Shown here: one piece after another, positions 23,736 to 32,139 of the stretch
Layout of the letters: each line of letters opens with the position of its first letter
How positions within the stretch are numbered: the first letter of the stretch is position 1
Origin: Micromonospora cathayae
GTDB lineage: Bacteria > Actinomycetota > Actinomycetes > Mycobacteriales > Micromonosporaceae
Length of the DNA: 64,000 nucleotides
Assembly (NCBI RefSeq): GCF_028993575.1
Contig: NZ_CP118615.1
Span: 1,116,001-1,180,000 of the forward strand
Direction of reading: 5' to 3'
Program-made: the position numbers and the translations under genes
The notes under the pieces: model-generated
Seen by the model: the letters and a program-made list of their open reading frames with translations, nothing else
Databases searched by the model: none
Told to the model about the DNA's origin: nothing

Positions 23736-24965
23736 ATGAACTCTCTCTTCAACACCCTCCCGACCGTGTCCGTCGTGACGTCGCACGGCCGGCAGCAACT
23801 CGCCGGTGACCCCGACGACCGCGTCATCGACATCCTCAACCGGCACAACGTGCCGTGGTCGGCCGTGGCCGTCTACGTCCTCCCGCGGTCCGGGGGCGAA
23901 CCGCAGCTCACCCCCTGTCTGGACACCCGGCTCGCGGACTTCGAGGACGCCGCCGAGGTGCTCCTCTACTTCAACCGCAACGTCAACCCGTTCCTCTTCT
24001 CGCTGGCCGACTTCCGGACCATCGAGAGCGACAACCCGGGATCGCAGGCGACCGAGTACTTCTACCAGCGGCTGGACAACGAGGCCGGGAACACCGAGTC
24101 GTTCCTCAAGAAGCTCAGCCCCGAGGAGTGCCGGGACATCATCGCCGACCGGGTCGGCGACACCATCCGTCAGCACGTCCCGGCCGGCGCGCACATCGTG
24201 GTCGGGGTCAGCGGCGGCGGGGACAGCAACGCCCTGCTGTACGGCCTCAGCCAGCTCACCGACCACGACGTGACCATCCACCCGGTGATCCTGATGGGCA
24301 TCCCGGACTGGGACGCGGGCGTGCCCCGGGCGCAGGCGCTCTGCGAGAAGTACGGCCTCGACCTGCGGGTCATCGAGGCGGACGAGGTCAAGGAACTGCT
24401 CGGCATCCCGAAGGACTCGATGCCGCTGATCGACCGCTTCGAGCAGGAGTTCCAGGGCGACGACTTCGAGTTCCTCGGCACCCTGCTCATCCGGCTCGCC
24501 CTGTCCAAGGCCGCCCGGGACCTCGGCACGTCGTACATCTGCACCGGGGTGAACCTGGAGGACATCGTCTGCGAGAACCTGTTCCGGGTCTCCAGCGGGA
24601 TGAAGCCGGCGGCGTTCCCGATCCGGCCGATCGGCGACATCAACCTGCTGCTGCCGCTCTGGCTGTGCCCGAAGCGGATCATCGACGGTTGCTTCCCGAA
24701 GTACTCCCTGGAGAACTACGACGCCCGGTACCCGTGCTTCTCACTCGGGCGCAACCTCTACTACAGCGTCGTCTACGCCATGCAGTCGCAGTTCCCCGGC
24801 TACCTGGAGCAGGTCGCCCGGGGACTGTCCACGCTGAGCCTCCAGGACCCGGTGCAGTACACCCTGAACGAGCAGCTCGGCTTCTACGTCGAGCGGTCCG
24901 TGCCGTTCCCGCTGCTGCACCGCTTCCAGCGGATGCTCGGCGGCGCCCAGCCGACCACGACCTGA
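23736..24965 (+). CDS. PP-loop ATP pyrophosphatase with N-terminal beta-grasp-like region
   Basis: 409 aa. The pyrophosphatase loop SGGGDS (159-164) sits in VVGVSGGGDSNALLYGL, as in TilS/TtcA/asparagine-synthetase type enzymes that adenylate a carbonyl or amide before nucleophilic attack. Residues 10-85 look like a ThiS/MoaD/TGS beta-grasp region (VSVVTSHGRQ, VIDILNRHNVPWSAVAVYV). Two Cys-containing segments near the C-terminus (LWLCPKR, YPCFSLGRN) might bind metal or sulfur. The ATG at 23736 has only a weak site; GTG at 23730 is possible. First large gene after the small peptide and probably its activating enzyme. A tRNA-type substrate cannot be excluded. Confidence 0.78.
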   Translation: MNSLFNTLPTVSVVTSHGRQQLAGDPDDRVIDILNRHNVPWSAVAVYVLPRSGGEPQLTPCLDTRLADFEDAAEVLLYFNRNVNPFLFSLADFRTIESDNPGSQATEYFYQRLDNEAGNTESFLKKLSPEECRDIIADRVGDTIRQHVPAGAHIVVGVSGGGDSNALLYGLSQLTDHDVTIHPVILMGIPDWDAGVPRAQALCEKYGLDLRVIEADEVKELLGIPKDSMPLIDRFEQEFQGDDFEFLGTLLIRLALSKAARDLGTSYICTGVNLEDIVCENLFRVSSGMKPAAFPIRPIGDINLLLPLWLCPKRIIDGCFPKYSLENYDARYPCFSLGRNLYYSVVYAMQSQFPGYLEQVARGLSTLSLQDPVQYTLNEQLGFYVERSVPFPLLHRFQRMLGGAQPTTT

Positions 24966-24976
24966 CGGCGGCCCGT

Positions 24977-26089
24977 TTGTCCGAGCAGGCCGACGGACCG
25001 GAAGCGCCCGGGTCCGTCACCGAGTTCCGGGAACGGCTCGCCGCGCTGCTGGCCGCCGAGGTGGCCGGGAACGCCCCGCGCCACGTCGTCGTCCTCGCCC
25101 TCGACGGGGTGAACGTGGACGTGGCGCGGGACTGCTGGCCGTCCGCGCGGACCCGCACCCTGCACACGGTCTGGCCGACCACCACGGCGGCCGGCTGGCT
25201 CAGCCACCTGACCGGCCTGACCGTGGCCGAGCACGGGGTGCCGGGGGTGGTGTTCCGGCCGGCTCCCGGGGAGGCCCTGGTCAACGTCTTCGACCACCCG
25301 GACCCGGCGTTGACCGGCCCGGTCGGGACCGTCTTCCACGACGCCCGGCGGCTGGGCTACGAACCCGCCGCGGTGCTGGGTGACCTGGAGACGTACCGGT
25401 GCGGCTGGCGGGACACCGTGCTCGACGGCGTGCACCGGGTCCTCGGCCACCGGTTCTACCTGCCGGACGCCGGCCGGTACCGCCCCCGTCCCCCGGAACT
25501 GATCGGATCCCTGGTGCTCGCCGCCCTGCGCGACGGGTTGCGACGGCACGGCAGCAGCGGCCCCTGCCTGCTGTGGTGCTACCTGGAGATCGACCGGCAC
25601 GTGCACGAACACGGGTACGACGGACACACCAGGCAGGTGCTCGCCGGCCTGGACCGGATGGCGGCCCGGCTCGCCGACGAGGGCGTACTGGTCGTCGCGC
25701 ACGCCGACCACGGGCTGGTGCCCACCCGGCCCGACCCGGAACTGGCCGCGACGCTGGCCGCCCTGGCCCAGCGGTACGGCTTCGAGATGGGCGGCGCCGG
25801 GCGCACCCGGTGGCTGTACCCGGCCCCCGGCACCACCGACGACCTGGTCGGGACGCTACGCGAGCGGCTGCCCGAGTCGGTGACCGTCGAGCACGCGGAC
25901 CGGCTCTTCGGCACCCCGGCCACCTCACGCGCCCGCCCCCGGGTGGGGGACGTGGTGTTGACCGCCACCGGGGAGGCGTTCCTCGCCGACCCGACGTACC
26001 ACTACGAACACGGTTCGCTCCTTCCGGCGGAGCTGGAGACTCCGCTGTCCGTCTGGGGGCACCCGGCCATGGAGGCGATCAGCCGATGA
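24977..26089 (+). CDS. alkaline-phosphatase-fold phosphodiesterase/nucleotide pyrophosphatase
   Basis: About 370 aa from a TTG at 24977; the start is uncertain and a GTG near 25060 is possible. Motifs of the type I phosphodiesterase family: VVLALDGVN with the first metal Asp, TVWPTTTAAGW with the nucleophile Thr, LTGLTVAEHGVPG, CYLEIDRHVHEHG and HADHGLVPT for the remaining ligands. Such enzymes hydrolyse phosphoesters or NMP groups, so it could remove AMP/NMP or phosphate from an intermediate. It is tightly packed after the PP-loop gene, and its stop overlaps the next gene (ATGA). Confidence 0.8.
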   Translation: MSEQADGPEAPGSVTEFRERLAALLAAEVAGNAPRHVVVLALDGVNVDVARDCWPSARTRTLHTVWPTTTAAGWLSHLTGLTVAEHGVPGVVFRPAPGEALVNVFDHPDPALTGPVGTVFHDARRLGYEPAAVLGDLETYRCGWRDTVLDGVHRVLGHRFYLPDAGRYRPRPPELIGSLVLAALRDGLRRHGSSGPCLLWCYLEIDRHVHEHGYDGHTRQVLAGLDRMAARLADEGVLVVAHADHGLVPTRPDPELAATLAALAQRYGFEMGGAGRTRWLYPAPGTTDDLVGTLRERLPESVTVEHADRLFGTPATSRARPRVGDVVLTATGEAFLADPTYHYEHGSLLPAELETPLSVWGHPAMEAISR

Positions 26090-26283
26090 CGTCGCACGAT
26101 CCGGACCAGCTCGACGCGCTGCTGGCGCACGCCGGGCTCACCGTCCCGGCGGACCTGCGCCCCGGGGTCCACGCCGGCTACCTGGAACTACGGGCGATGG
26201 CCGCGCTGATGCGCGCGCCCCGCGACGCCGAGGTGGAGCCGGCGGCCGTCTTCGCCATCGAGGAGGTGCGGCATGCCGGCTGA
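26086..26283 (+). CDS. AtzG-like small amidase partner
   Basis: 65 aa, acidic, two helices: LDALLAHAGLTVPADLRPGVHAGYLEL and ELRAMAALM, ending with a Pro/Phe tail EPAAVFAIEE. Length, sequence pattern and position directly before an amidase match AtzG/DUF4089 proteins, which wrap around AtzE-type amidases much as GatC does around GatA. ATGA overlap with the phosphodiesterase gene; its end overlaps the amidase start by 11 bases. Confidence 0.72.
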   Translation: MTSHDPDQLDALLAHAGLTVPADLRPGVHAGYLELRAMAALMRAPRDAEVEPAAVFAIEEVRHAG

Positions 26284-27808
26284 CCACACCACCGTCACCG
26301 CCGACCGGTCGGCCCCGGTCACGGGCGATGCCGACCGGTCCGGTCCCGCCGCCGGCACCGGCACCGGCAGTGGAATCCAGTGGCACGAGTACTCGGTGGC
26401 CGACCTGGGCCGGGCCCTGCGCGCCGGCCGGCTCACCGCCCGCACCCTGGCCGAGTACACCCTGGACCGGATCGCCGCGATCGACCCGCAGGTGCACTCG
26501 TTCATCCGGGTCACGCCGGAACGCGCGCTGGCCGACGCCGACCGCGCCGACGCCGAGCTGGCCGCCGGCCACGACCGGGGCCCGCTGCACGGCATCCCGT
26601 ACGGGCTGAAGGACATCATCGCCACCGACGGCATCCCGACGACCTGCAACTCCCGGCTGCTGCTGGAGAACGTGCCGGCCGAGGACGCCGCCGCCGAGGC
26701 CCTCCTGCGGGCCGGTGGTGGTGTCCTGGTCGGCAAGCTCGGCACCGCCGAGTTCGCGCTCGGCGGCCCCGGCTTCGACCTGCCCTTCCCGCCGGCCCGG
26801 AACCCGTGGAACGTCGCGCACTTCACCGGCGGCTCCTCCGCCGGTTCGGCGGCGGCGGTCGCGGCCGGGCTGGTCCGGGTCGCCCTCGGCTCCGACACCG
26901 GCGGCTCGATCCGGTCTCCCGCCTTCAACTGCGGCGTGGTCGGCCTGAAACCGACCTACGGTCTGGTCTCCCGGCGCGGCCTCTACCCGCTGTCCTACTC
27001 ACTGGACCACTGCGGTCCGCTCTCCTGGAGCGTCGAGGACACCGCGCTGACCATGAATGTCATCGCCGGTTACGACCCGCGCGACCCGAGCAGCGTCCGG
27101 ACCGACCCGCAGGACTACACGGCGGACCTCGGCCGGGGCGTCGAGGGGCTACGGGTCGGCTACGCGCGGGAACTGTTCGCCTCGCTGCGCGGCATCAGCC
27201 CCGAGGTGGTCGCCTCGGTGGACGCGGCGGCGGCCACCCTCACCCGGCTCGGCGCGATCGTCACCGAGGTACGCCTGCCGGATTTCGACCTGTTCAAAGC
27301 CTGCGCCCGGATCATCATGCTGGCCGAGGCGTACGCCATCCACGAGGAGACGCTGCGGACCCGGCCCCGCGACTACGGCCGGTACACCTACCAGCGGATC
27401 GCGCCGGCCGCCACGCTGACCGGGGCGGACTACGTCCAGGCGCTCCGGGTGCGGCGGGAGCTGACCGTCGCGCTCGACCGGGTGCTGGCCGACCACGACG
27501 TGCTGCTGACCAACACCGGGCTGGCTCCCGCCGCGCCGTTCGAGGACTTCCCCGAGGACTGGCCGCCGCCCGCCCACGCCGTCTCGGTGCAGACGCCGAC
27601 CTTCAACGTCACCGGCCATCCGGCGCTGTCCCTACCGGTCGGCTTCTCGACGTTGGGGCTGCCGCTCGCCGTGCAGATCGTCGGGCACGCGTTCGCCGAA
27701 CGCACGGTGTTCCGGGTCGCCGCCGCCCTGGAGGACGCGGCCGGGGTGCTCGACGTCCGGCCGGCCCTCGCACCGGTGACCCCCGGCGCGGAGGAGGAGG
27801 ACCGGTGA
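26273..27808 (+). CDS. AtzE/GatA-type amidase
   Basis: 511 aa amidase-signature enzyme. The Ser-cisSer-Lys triad is visible: Lys in YGLKDIIATDG, cis-Ser in GGSSAGSAAA and nucleophile Ser in GSDTGGSIRSPA. The family hydrolyses amides or, as in GatA, moves ammonia to an activated carboxyl. Paired with its AtzG-like partner, it may trim an amide or supply ammonia for a step started by the PP-loop ATPase. The first 35 residues are a disordered Thr/Ala/Gly-rich extension. Its stop overlaps the next GTG (GTGA). Confidence 0.9.
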   Translation: MPADHTTVTADRSAPVTGDADRSGPAAGTGTGSGIQWHEYSVADLGRALRAGRLTARTLAEYTLDRIAAIDPQVHSFIRVTPERALADADRADAELAAGHDRGPLHGIPYGLKDIIATDGIPTTCNSRLLLENVPAEDAAAEALLRAGGGVLVGKLGTAEFALGGPGFDLPFPPARNPWNVAHFTGGSSAGSAAAVAAGLVRVALGSDTGGSIRSPAFNCGVVGLKPTYGLVSRRGLYPLSYSLDHCGPLSWSVEDTALTMNVIAGYDPRDPSSVRTDPQDYTADLGRGVEGLRVGYARELFASLRGISPEVVASVDAAAATLTRLGAIVTEVRLPDFDLFKACARIIMLAEAYAIHEETLRTRPRDYGRYTYQRIAPAATLTGADYVQALRVRRELTVALDRVLADHDVLLTNTGLAPAAPFEDFPEDWPPPAHAVSVQTPTFNVTGHPALSLPVGFSTLGLPLAVQIVGHAFAERTVFRVAAALEDAAGVLDVRPALAPVTPGAEEEDR

Positions 27809-30123
27809 CCGTCCGACTGGGCATCGTGGGTGGCGGGCCCTGGTGCCTGTACGCGCTGGAACGGCTCGCCGCCGAACTCCCGCACGTCCGGCTGCCCGAG
27901 GGCGGCGTGCACGTCACGGTCTTCGACCGGACCGGCCGGTTCGGTGCCGGAGCCGCGCACGACGACCGCCAACCGCGGACCAGCTACCTCAACCGGGTCG
28001 CCAGCCAGCTCTCCTTCGCCGCCGACGAGTCCAACCGGGACGCCCGGCACCTGCTGCCGGCCCGGCTGCGACCCACCTTCGTGGAGTGGTGCCAGGCCCG
28101 CTACAAGACCACCGGGGACGAGCAGTTCAACCTGCTGCCGCAGGACGTGCCCCGACGGTACCTGCACGGCCTGGCGCTCACCGAGATGTTCCACCGGTAC
28201 GTCCAGCTACTACGGGAGATCGACGGCGTACGCGTCGACGCCCGGACCGCCGAGGTGACCGACGTGGAACGGACCGCCGACGGCGGGTACCTCGTCCGGG
28301 CCACCGACGTCGACCTCCCCGACACCGACCGGCCCGACGCCACCGGAACCGACGCCGACCGGCCCGACGCCGACCGGCCCGATGGCACCACCGGGTACCC
28401 CGCCGACCGGCCCGACGGTACCGGGTACACCGTCGCCGTCGACCGGTTGCTGCTGGTCACCGGCCAGTCCGAGAACACACCGGCCCCGGGCTCCCGGGCC
28501 GCCCGGCTGGCCGCCCACGCCGCCGCCCACCCCGCCTCGACGTACGTGCCCAGCCCGTACCCGTTGGGGGAACGGCTCACCGAACGCACCGTGCCACCGG
28601 CGTGCCGGGTCGGGGTGCTGGGCCTGGGCCTGACCGCGGTCGACCTGATCCTGCACCTGACCGAGGGGCGGGGCGGTGGTTTCGCGGTCGCCGGAGCAGG
28701 TGACGCCACCGGGCTGCTCCGGTACGTCCCCAGCGGTCGGGAACCGGCGCGGATCGTGGCGGTCAGCCCGAGCGGCCTGTTCCCGTGGACCCGCCCGGAG
28801 AACCAGAAGGCCGTGGACAGCAGCGGACTCGGGCACGCCGCCCTGGAGCACCGGCCGGACTTCCTCACCCTCGACGCGGTCGCCACCCTGCGCGGTACGG
28901 TCGGCGTGCCGGCCGTACCGACCGGTGGCGAGGTCCGCCAACTGGACTTCGAACGGCACCTGTTCCCCCTGGTCGTCCTGGAAATGGCGAACGCCTACTA
29001 CCGCACCCTGTTCGGTCCGGAGGCGGCCGCGGAACTGCCCGCCGTGGTGGGCGAGCGGTACCGGCTCTTCCTCGCCACCGGACGCGGCCGGGGCGACGAC
29101 GACCCGGTCGACTTCCTGCTCGCCCCGCTCGACGGCTGGTTCGACGAGATCGCCGAGTACGTCGAGACCACGGCCGCCGGCCGGCCCGTCCCGGAGCGGC
29201 TGCGCCGGCTGGACGGCACCACCGTCCGGGACAGCTTCCGCCGTACCGTCCTCGGCGCGGACCCGACGGCGCGCGTCTCGCCCTGGGGCCACCCGACGGA
29301 CGTCCGGGCGCACCGGTTCGACCGGCGGCGGCTGTTCGACCCGGCCGGTGCCGCCGACGGGCCCGGCACCGCGACCTGGTCGGAGCGGGTGGTCGCGCAC
29401 ATGCGGCGGGACCAGGCCGCCGCGACGCAGGGCAACCTCGCCAACCCGGTGAAGGCGGCCTGCGACGGGGTCTGGCGTGACCTGCGTCCGGTCTTCTCGG
29501 CCGCGCTGGACTTCGGCGGGCTGACCGCGTCGTCCCACCGCCGGTTCCTCGCCGTGTACCTGCGCCACTACGCGCGGATGTCCAACGGCACCGGCCCGGA
29601 GCCGATGCGGAAGATCCTGGCGTTGGTCGAGGACGGCCTGCTGGACGTCGCGGTGGGCCCCGACCCGGTGGTGGAGCCGGCCCCCGGTCCGGGCGGCTAC
29701 ACGTTGGTCGGTCCGCACACCGGCGTCCGCCGGCAGGTGGACGTGGTGGTGGAGGGACGCGGTCACCCCTTCGACCCGCAGTGGGACCGGAATCCGCTGT
29801 ACCGCAACATGATCCGGCGCGGGCTGGTCCGGCAGTGGCGGAACCCGAGCCCGGACGGGAACGACTTCGTGCCCGGCGCGATCGACCTGACCAGGACGTT
29901 CCACCCCGTCGGGCGGGACGGTGCCGTCGACGAGCGGATCGCCGTCCTCGGCGCGCCGGCGGAGGGGATGCTCTTCTTCCAGCTCAGCGCGGCCCGCCCG
30001 CACGCCGACAGCGGGGTCGTCAACAGCCTGGCCCGCTGGGCGAACGAGTTCGTGGACGCCCTCGCCCCGACCGTGCACGACTCGGACCCGGACCCGACGC
30101 CGCCCGCCGGGGCCGACGCGTGA
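27805..30123 (+). CDS. FAD/NAD(P)-binding protein (FAD_NAD_binding_9 type)
   Basis: 772 aa. N-terminal dinucleotide fold LGIVGGGPWCLYALERL, then FDRTGRFGAGAAHDDRQPRTSYLNRVASQ, the pattern of large actinomycete flavoproteins often found in biosynthetic clusters. A second Rossmann motif is GVLGLGLTAVDLI. A low-complexity insertion of repeated Asp-Arg-Pro-Asp units lies at about residues 172-205. The likely role is oxidation or N-hydroxylation with FAD and NAD(P)H, but the substrate is unknown. GTGA-coupled to the amidase. The 3' end is duplicated after the stop. Confidence 0.75.
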   Translation: MTVRLGIVGGGPWCLYALERLAAELPHVRLPEGGVHVTVFDRTGRFGAGAAHDDRQPRTSYLNRVASQLSFAADESNRDARHLLPARLRPTFVEWCQARYKTTGDEQFNLLPQDVPRRYLHGLALTEMFHRYVQLLREIDGVRVDARTAEVTDVERTADGGYLVRATDVDLPDTDRPDATGTDADRPDADRPDGTTGYPADRPDGTGYTVAVDRLLLVTGQSENTPAPGSRAARLAAHAAAHPASTYVPSPYPLGERLTERTVPPACRVGVLGLGLTAVDLILHLTEGRGGGFAVAGAGDATGLLRYVPSGREPARIVAVSPSGLFPWTRPENQKAVDSSGLGHAALEHRPDFLTLDAVATLRGTVGVPAVPTGGEVRQLDFERHLFPLVVLEMANAYYRTLFGPEAAAELPAVVGERYRLFLATGRGRGDDDPVDFLLAPLDGWFDEIAEYVETTAAGRPVPERLRRLDGTTVRDSFRRTVLGADPTARVSPWGHPTDVRAHRFDRRRLFDPAGAADGPGTATWSERVVAHMRRDQAAATQGNLANPVKAACDGVWRDLRPVFSAALDFGGLTASSHRRFLAVYLRHYARMSNGTGPEPMRKILALVEDGLLDVAVGPDPVVEPAPGPGGYTLVGPHTGVRRQVDVVVEGRGHPFDPQWDRNPLYRNMIRRGLVRQWRNPSPDGNDFVPGAIDLTRTFHPVGRDGAVDERIAVLGAPAEGMLFFQLSAARPHADSGVVNSLARWANEFVDALAPTVHDSDPDPTPPAGADA

Positions 30124-30179
30124 TCCCCGGAGCCGGCCGACGCCCGACGCCGCCCATCGGGGCCGACGCGTGATCCCCG
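30093..30179. repeat. 50-bp-period duplication of a gene 3' end
   Basis: The last 37 bases around the flavoprotein stop codon (30093-30129) recur at 30143-30179 with two mismatches, TGA included. Shorter cgcccaccggagc echoes continue to about 30225. This fills most of the gap to the next gene. Confidence 0.8.
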
Positions 30180-30228
30180 CCGCCCACCGGAGCCAATCGA
30201 CGGGTCCCGTCGCCCACCGGAGCGGTCG

Positions 30229-32115
30229 ATGACCGACCCGCTCGTGGCACACCACCTGGCGGCCGTGCCGACCGACGAGATGACGGCCATGGTGGCCCGA
30301 CTGGCCGCCCTCGACCGCTACCAGGCGTCCGAGGGCATCGACCGGGCCGCCGAACTGGTCGCCACGGCCGCCGTCCGGGCCGGCCTGTCCGACGTCCGCG
30401 TCGACCGGTACGTCGCCGACGGGACCGCCCGCTGGTGGACGTTCGACGCGCCCACCGGCTGGACCCCGCACCGGGCCACGCTGCACGTCGACGGTCCGGA
30501 CGGGCTGGCCCTGGACCACGCGACGCACCCGTTCCTGGTGGCCACCTACTCGGCATCGACGCCACCGGCCGGGCTCACCGCGCCGCTGGTCGCGTTCCGG
30601 CCGGACGCGTCGACGACGGAGCTGGCCGGTGCGCTGCTGGTGGTGGACCGTGACACCTTCCGCGACGGGTCCCTGCTCCCCCGGCTCGGCGCGGCCGGTG
30701 CCGTCGGTTTCGTCACCGACGCGCCGTGGCGCGACGACGGGGGCACCGCCCGCCGGGGCCGGATCGAGTTGCCCGCCGGTTCACCGCTGCTGGCCTTCAG
30801 CCTCACCCCGGAGGAGTTCGTCGCCGCCGGCCGGCTGGCCGGACGGCGGTCGGTGGCCCGGGTGCACGTCGAGGTGGCCGACGGTGCGCCGATGCCGGTG
30901 GTGTCCGGGCTGTTACCGGGGGACGGCGACCAGGCCGAGGTGTGGATGATGGCCCACCTGTGCCATCCCCGGCCGAGCGCCAACGACAACGCCTCCGGGG
31001 TGGCCGCCGCGCTGGCCGCGGCCCGGACCCTGGCCGCCGCCCGCCGCAGCGACCCCGGCCGGGGTGGGCGGCGACCCGTCCGGTTCTTCTGGGGTCCGGA
31101 GTTCGTCGGGACGGCGGCGGTGCTGCACGACCGGCGGCACGACCCCGTCCCGCCGGCCGCCGTGATCAACCTGGACATGGTGGGCGAGGACCAGCTCCGC
31201 TGTGCCGCGCCGTTCGTCGTCGAACGTCCCCCCGACTGCCACCCCACGCTGCTCACCCCGCTCGCCGAACACGTGGTCGCCGAGACCTTCGCCGCGACCG
31301 CCGCCGGCGGGGGCACCTGGGGCAGCGTCCCGTTCCAGGGTTTCTCCGACCACGCCCTGTTCGCCGATCCGGGGGTCCGGGTGCCGGCGGTGCAGTTCTG
31401 CCACCCCGCCGACCGGTTCAACCACTCGGCGGCGGACACCGTGGACAAGGTCTCGCCGCTGGAGATGCGTCGCTCGGCGGCGGCCGCCGCCGCCCTCGCC
31501 CAACTGTGCGCCGGCCCCGACCGGGAAGGCCCCGACCTGGCCGCCCTGGTGGACCGGTGGTGCGCCCGGGAGGAGGCGGACGCGGTCCGGTTGGCCGGCC
31601 GGTACGACCGGGACTGGGGGGACGGACTCGTGGCCCACGTCCGGCGGACGAACCTCGACCACCGGCTGCTCGTCGGCGACCCCGGGCCGGACCGGCGATC
31701 CGGTACCGGACCGACGCGGCCCGCCGGCGCGGAGCCGGCACCGCCCCCTGGTACCGGCCCGACGCAGTTCCCCGGGGCCCGACCGGGCCGGCCCCCCGGG
31801 GGCGCGGACGGCACCGGGTTCCGCCGGGACCCCGCCGGCCCGGTGCTGCGCCGACGCTGGACGGGGCCGCTGAACCTGCGGGCCGCCCAGGCGGCGCTAC
31901 CGGCACCGACCCGGGCCCTGCTGGCCGGGCTGGTGGCCCGGGACAAGCACACCCTGTCGACCCTGTTCAACCTGGCCATCCGTGCCGACGGGACACGCGA
32001 CGCCGGGCAACTGGTCGAGGACACCTCCTACGGGCTACGGCGACCGATCGACCCGACGACCGGGCACCGGCTGGTGGACGTGCTGTGCGAGGCCGGGTGG
32101 CTCGCCGCCGACTGA
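30229..32115 (+). CDS. DUF4910-type zinc aminopeptidase
   Basis: 628 aa. The M28-like metallopeptidase core has HLCHPRPSANDNASG (His and bridging Asp), FFWGPEFVG (Glu), INLDMVGED (Asp) and QFCHPADRFNHSAADT (His). The C-terminal part has a winged-helix-like region ending in LVDVLCEAGWL. A Gly/Pro/Arg-rich low-complexity insert lies around residues 485-535. It could remove a leader or N-terminal residues from a modified peptide, consistent with the 69-aa peptide upstream. Starts 105 bases after the flavoprotein gene, across the duplicated 3' end. Confidence 0.75.
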   Translation: MTDPLVAHHLAAVPTDEMTAMVARLAALDRYQASEGIDRAAELVATAAVRAGLSDVRVDRYVADGTARWWTFDAPTGWTPHRATLHVDGPDGLALDHATHPFLVATYSASTPPAGLTAPLVAFRPDASTTELAGALLVVDRDTFRDGSLLPRLGAAGAVGFVTDAPWRDDGGTARRGRIELPAGSPLLAFSLTPEEFVAAGRLAGRRSVARVHVEVADGAPMPVVSGLLPGDGDQAEVWMMAHLCHPRPSANDNASGVAAALAAARTLAAARRSDPGRGGRRPVRFFWGPEFVGTAAVLHDRRHDPVPPAAVINLDMVGEDQLRCAAPFVVERPPDCHPTLLTPLAEHVVAETFAATAAGGGTWGSVPFQGFSDHALFADPGVRVPAVQFCHPADRFNHSAADTVDKVSPLEMRRSAAAAAALAQLCAGPDREGPDLAALVDRWCAREEADAVRLAGRYDRDWGDGLVAHVRRTNLDHRLLVGDPGPDRRSGTGPTRPAGAEPAPPPGTGPTQFPGARPGRPPGGADGTGFRRDPAGPVLRRRWTGPLNLRAAQAALPAPTRALLAGLVARDKHTLSTLFNLAIRADGTRDAGQLVEDTSYGLRRPIDPTTGHRLVDVLCEAGWLAAD

Positions 32116-32139
32116 CCGACCCGTTCAGCTGGAGGAAGC

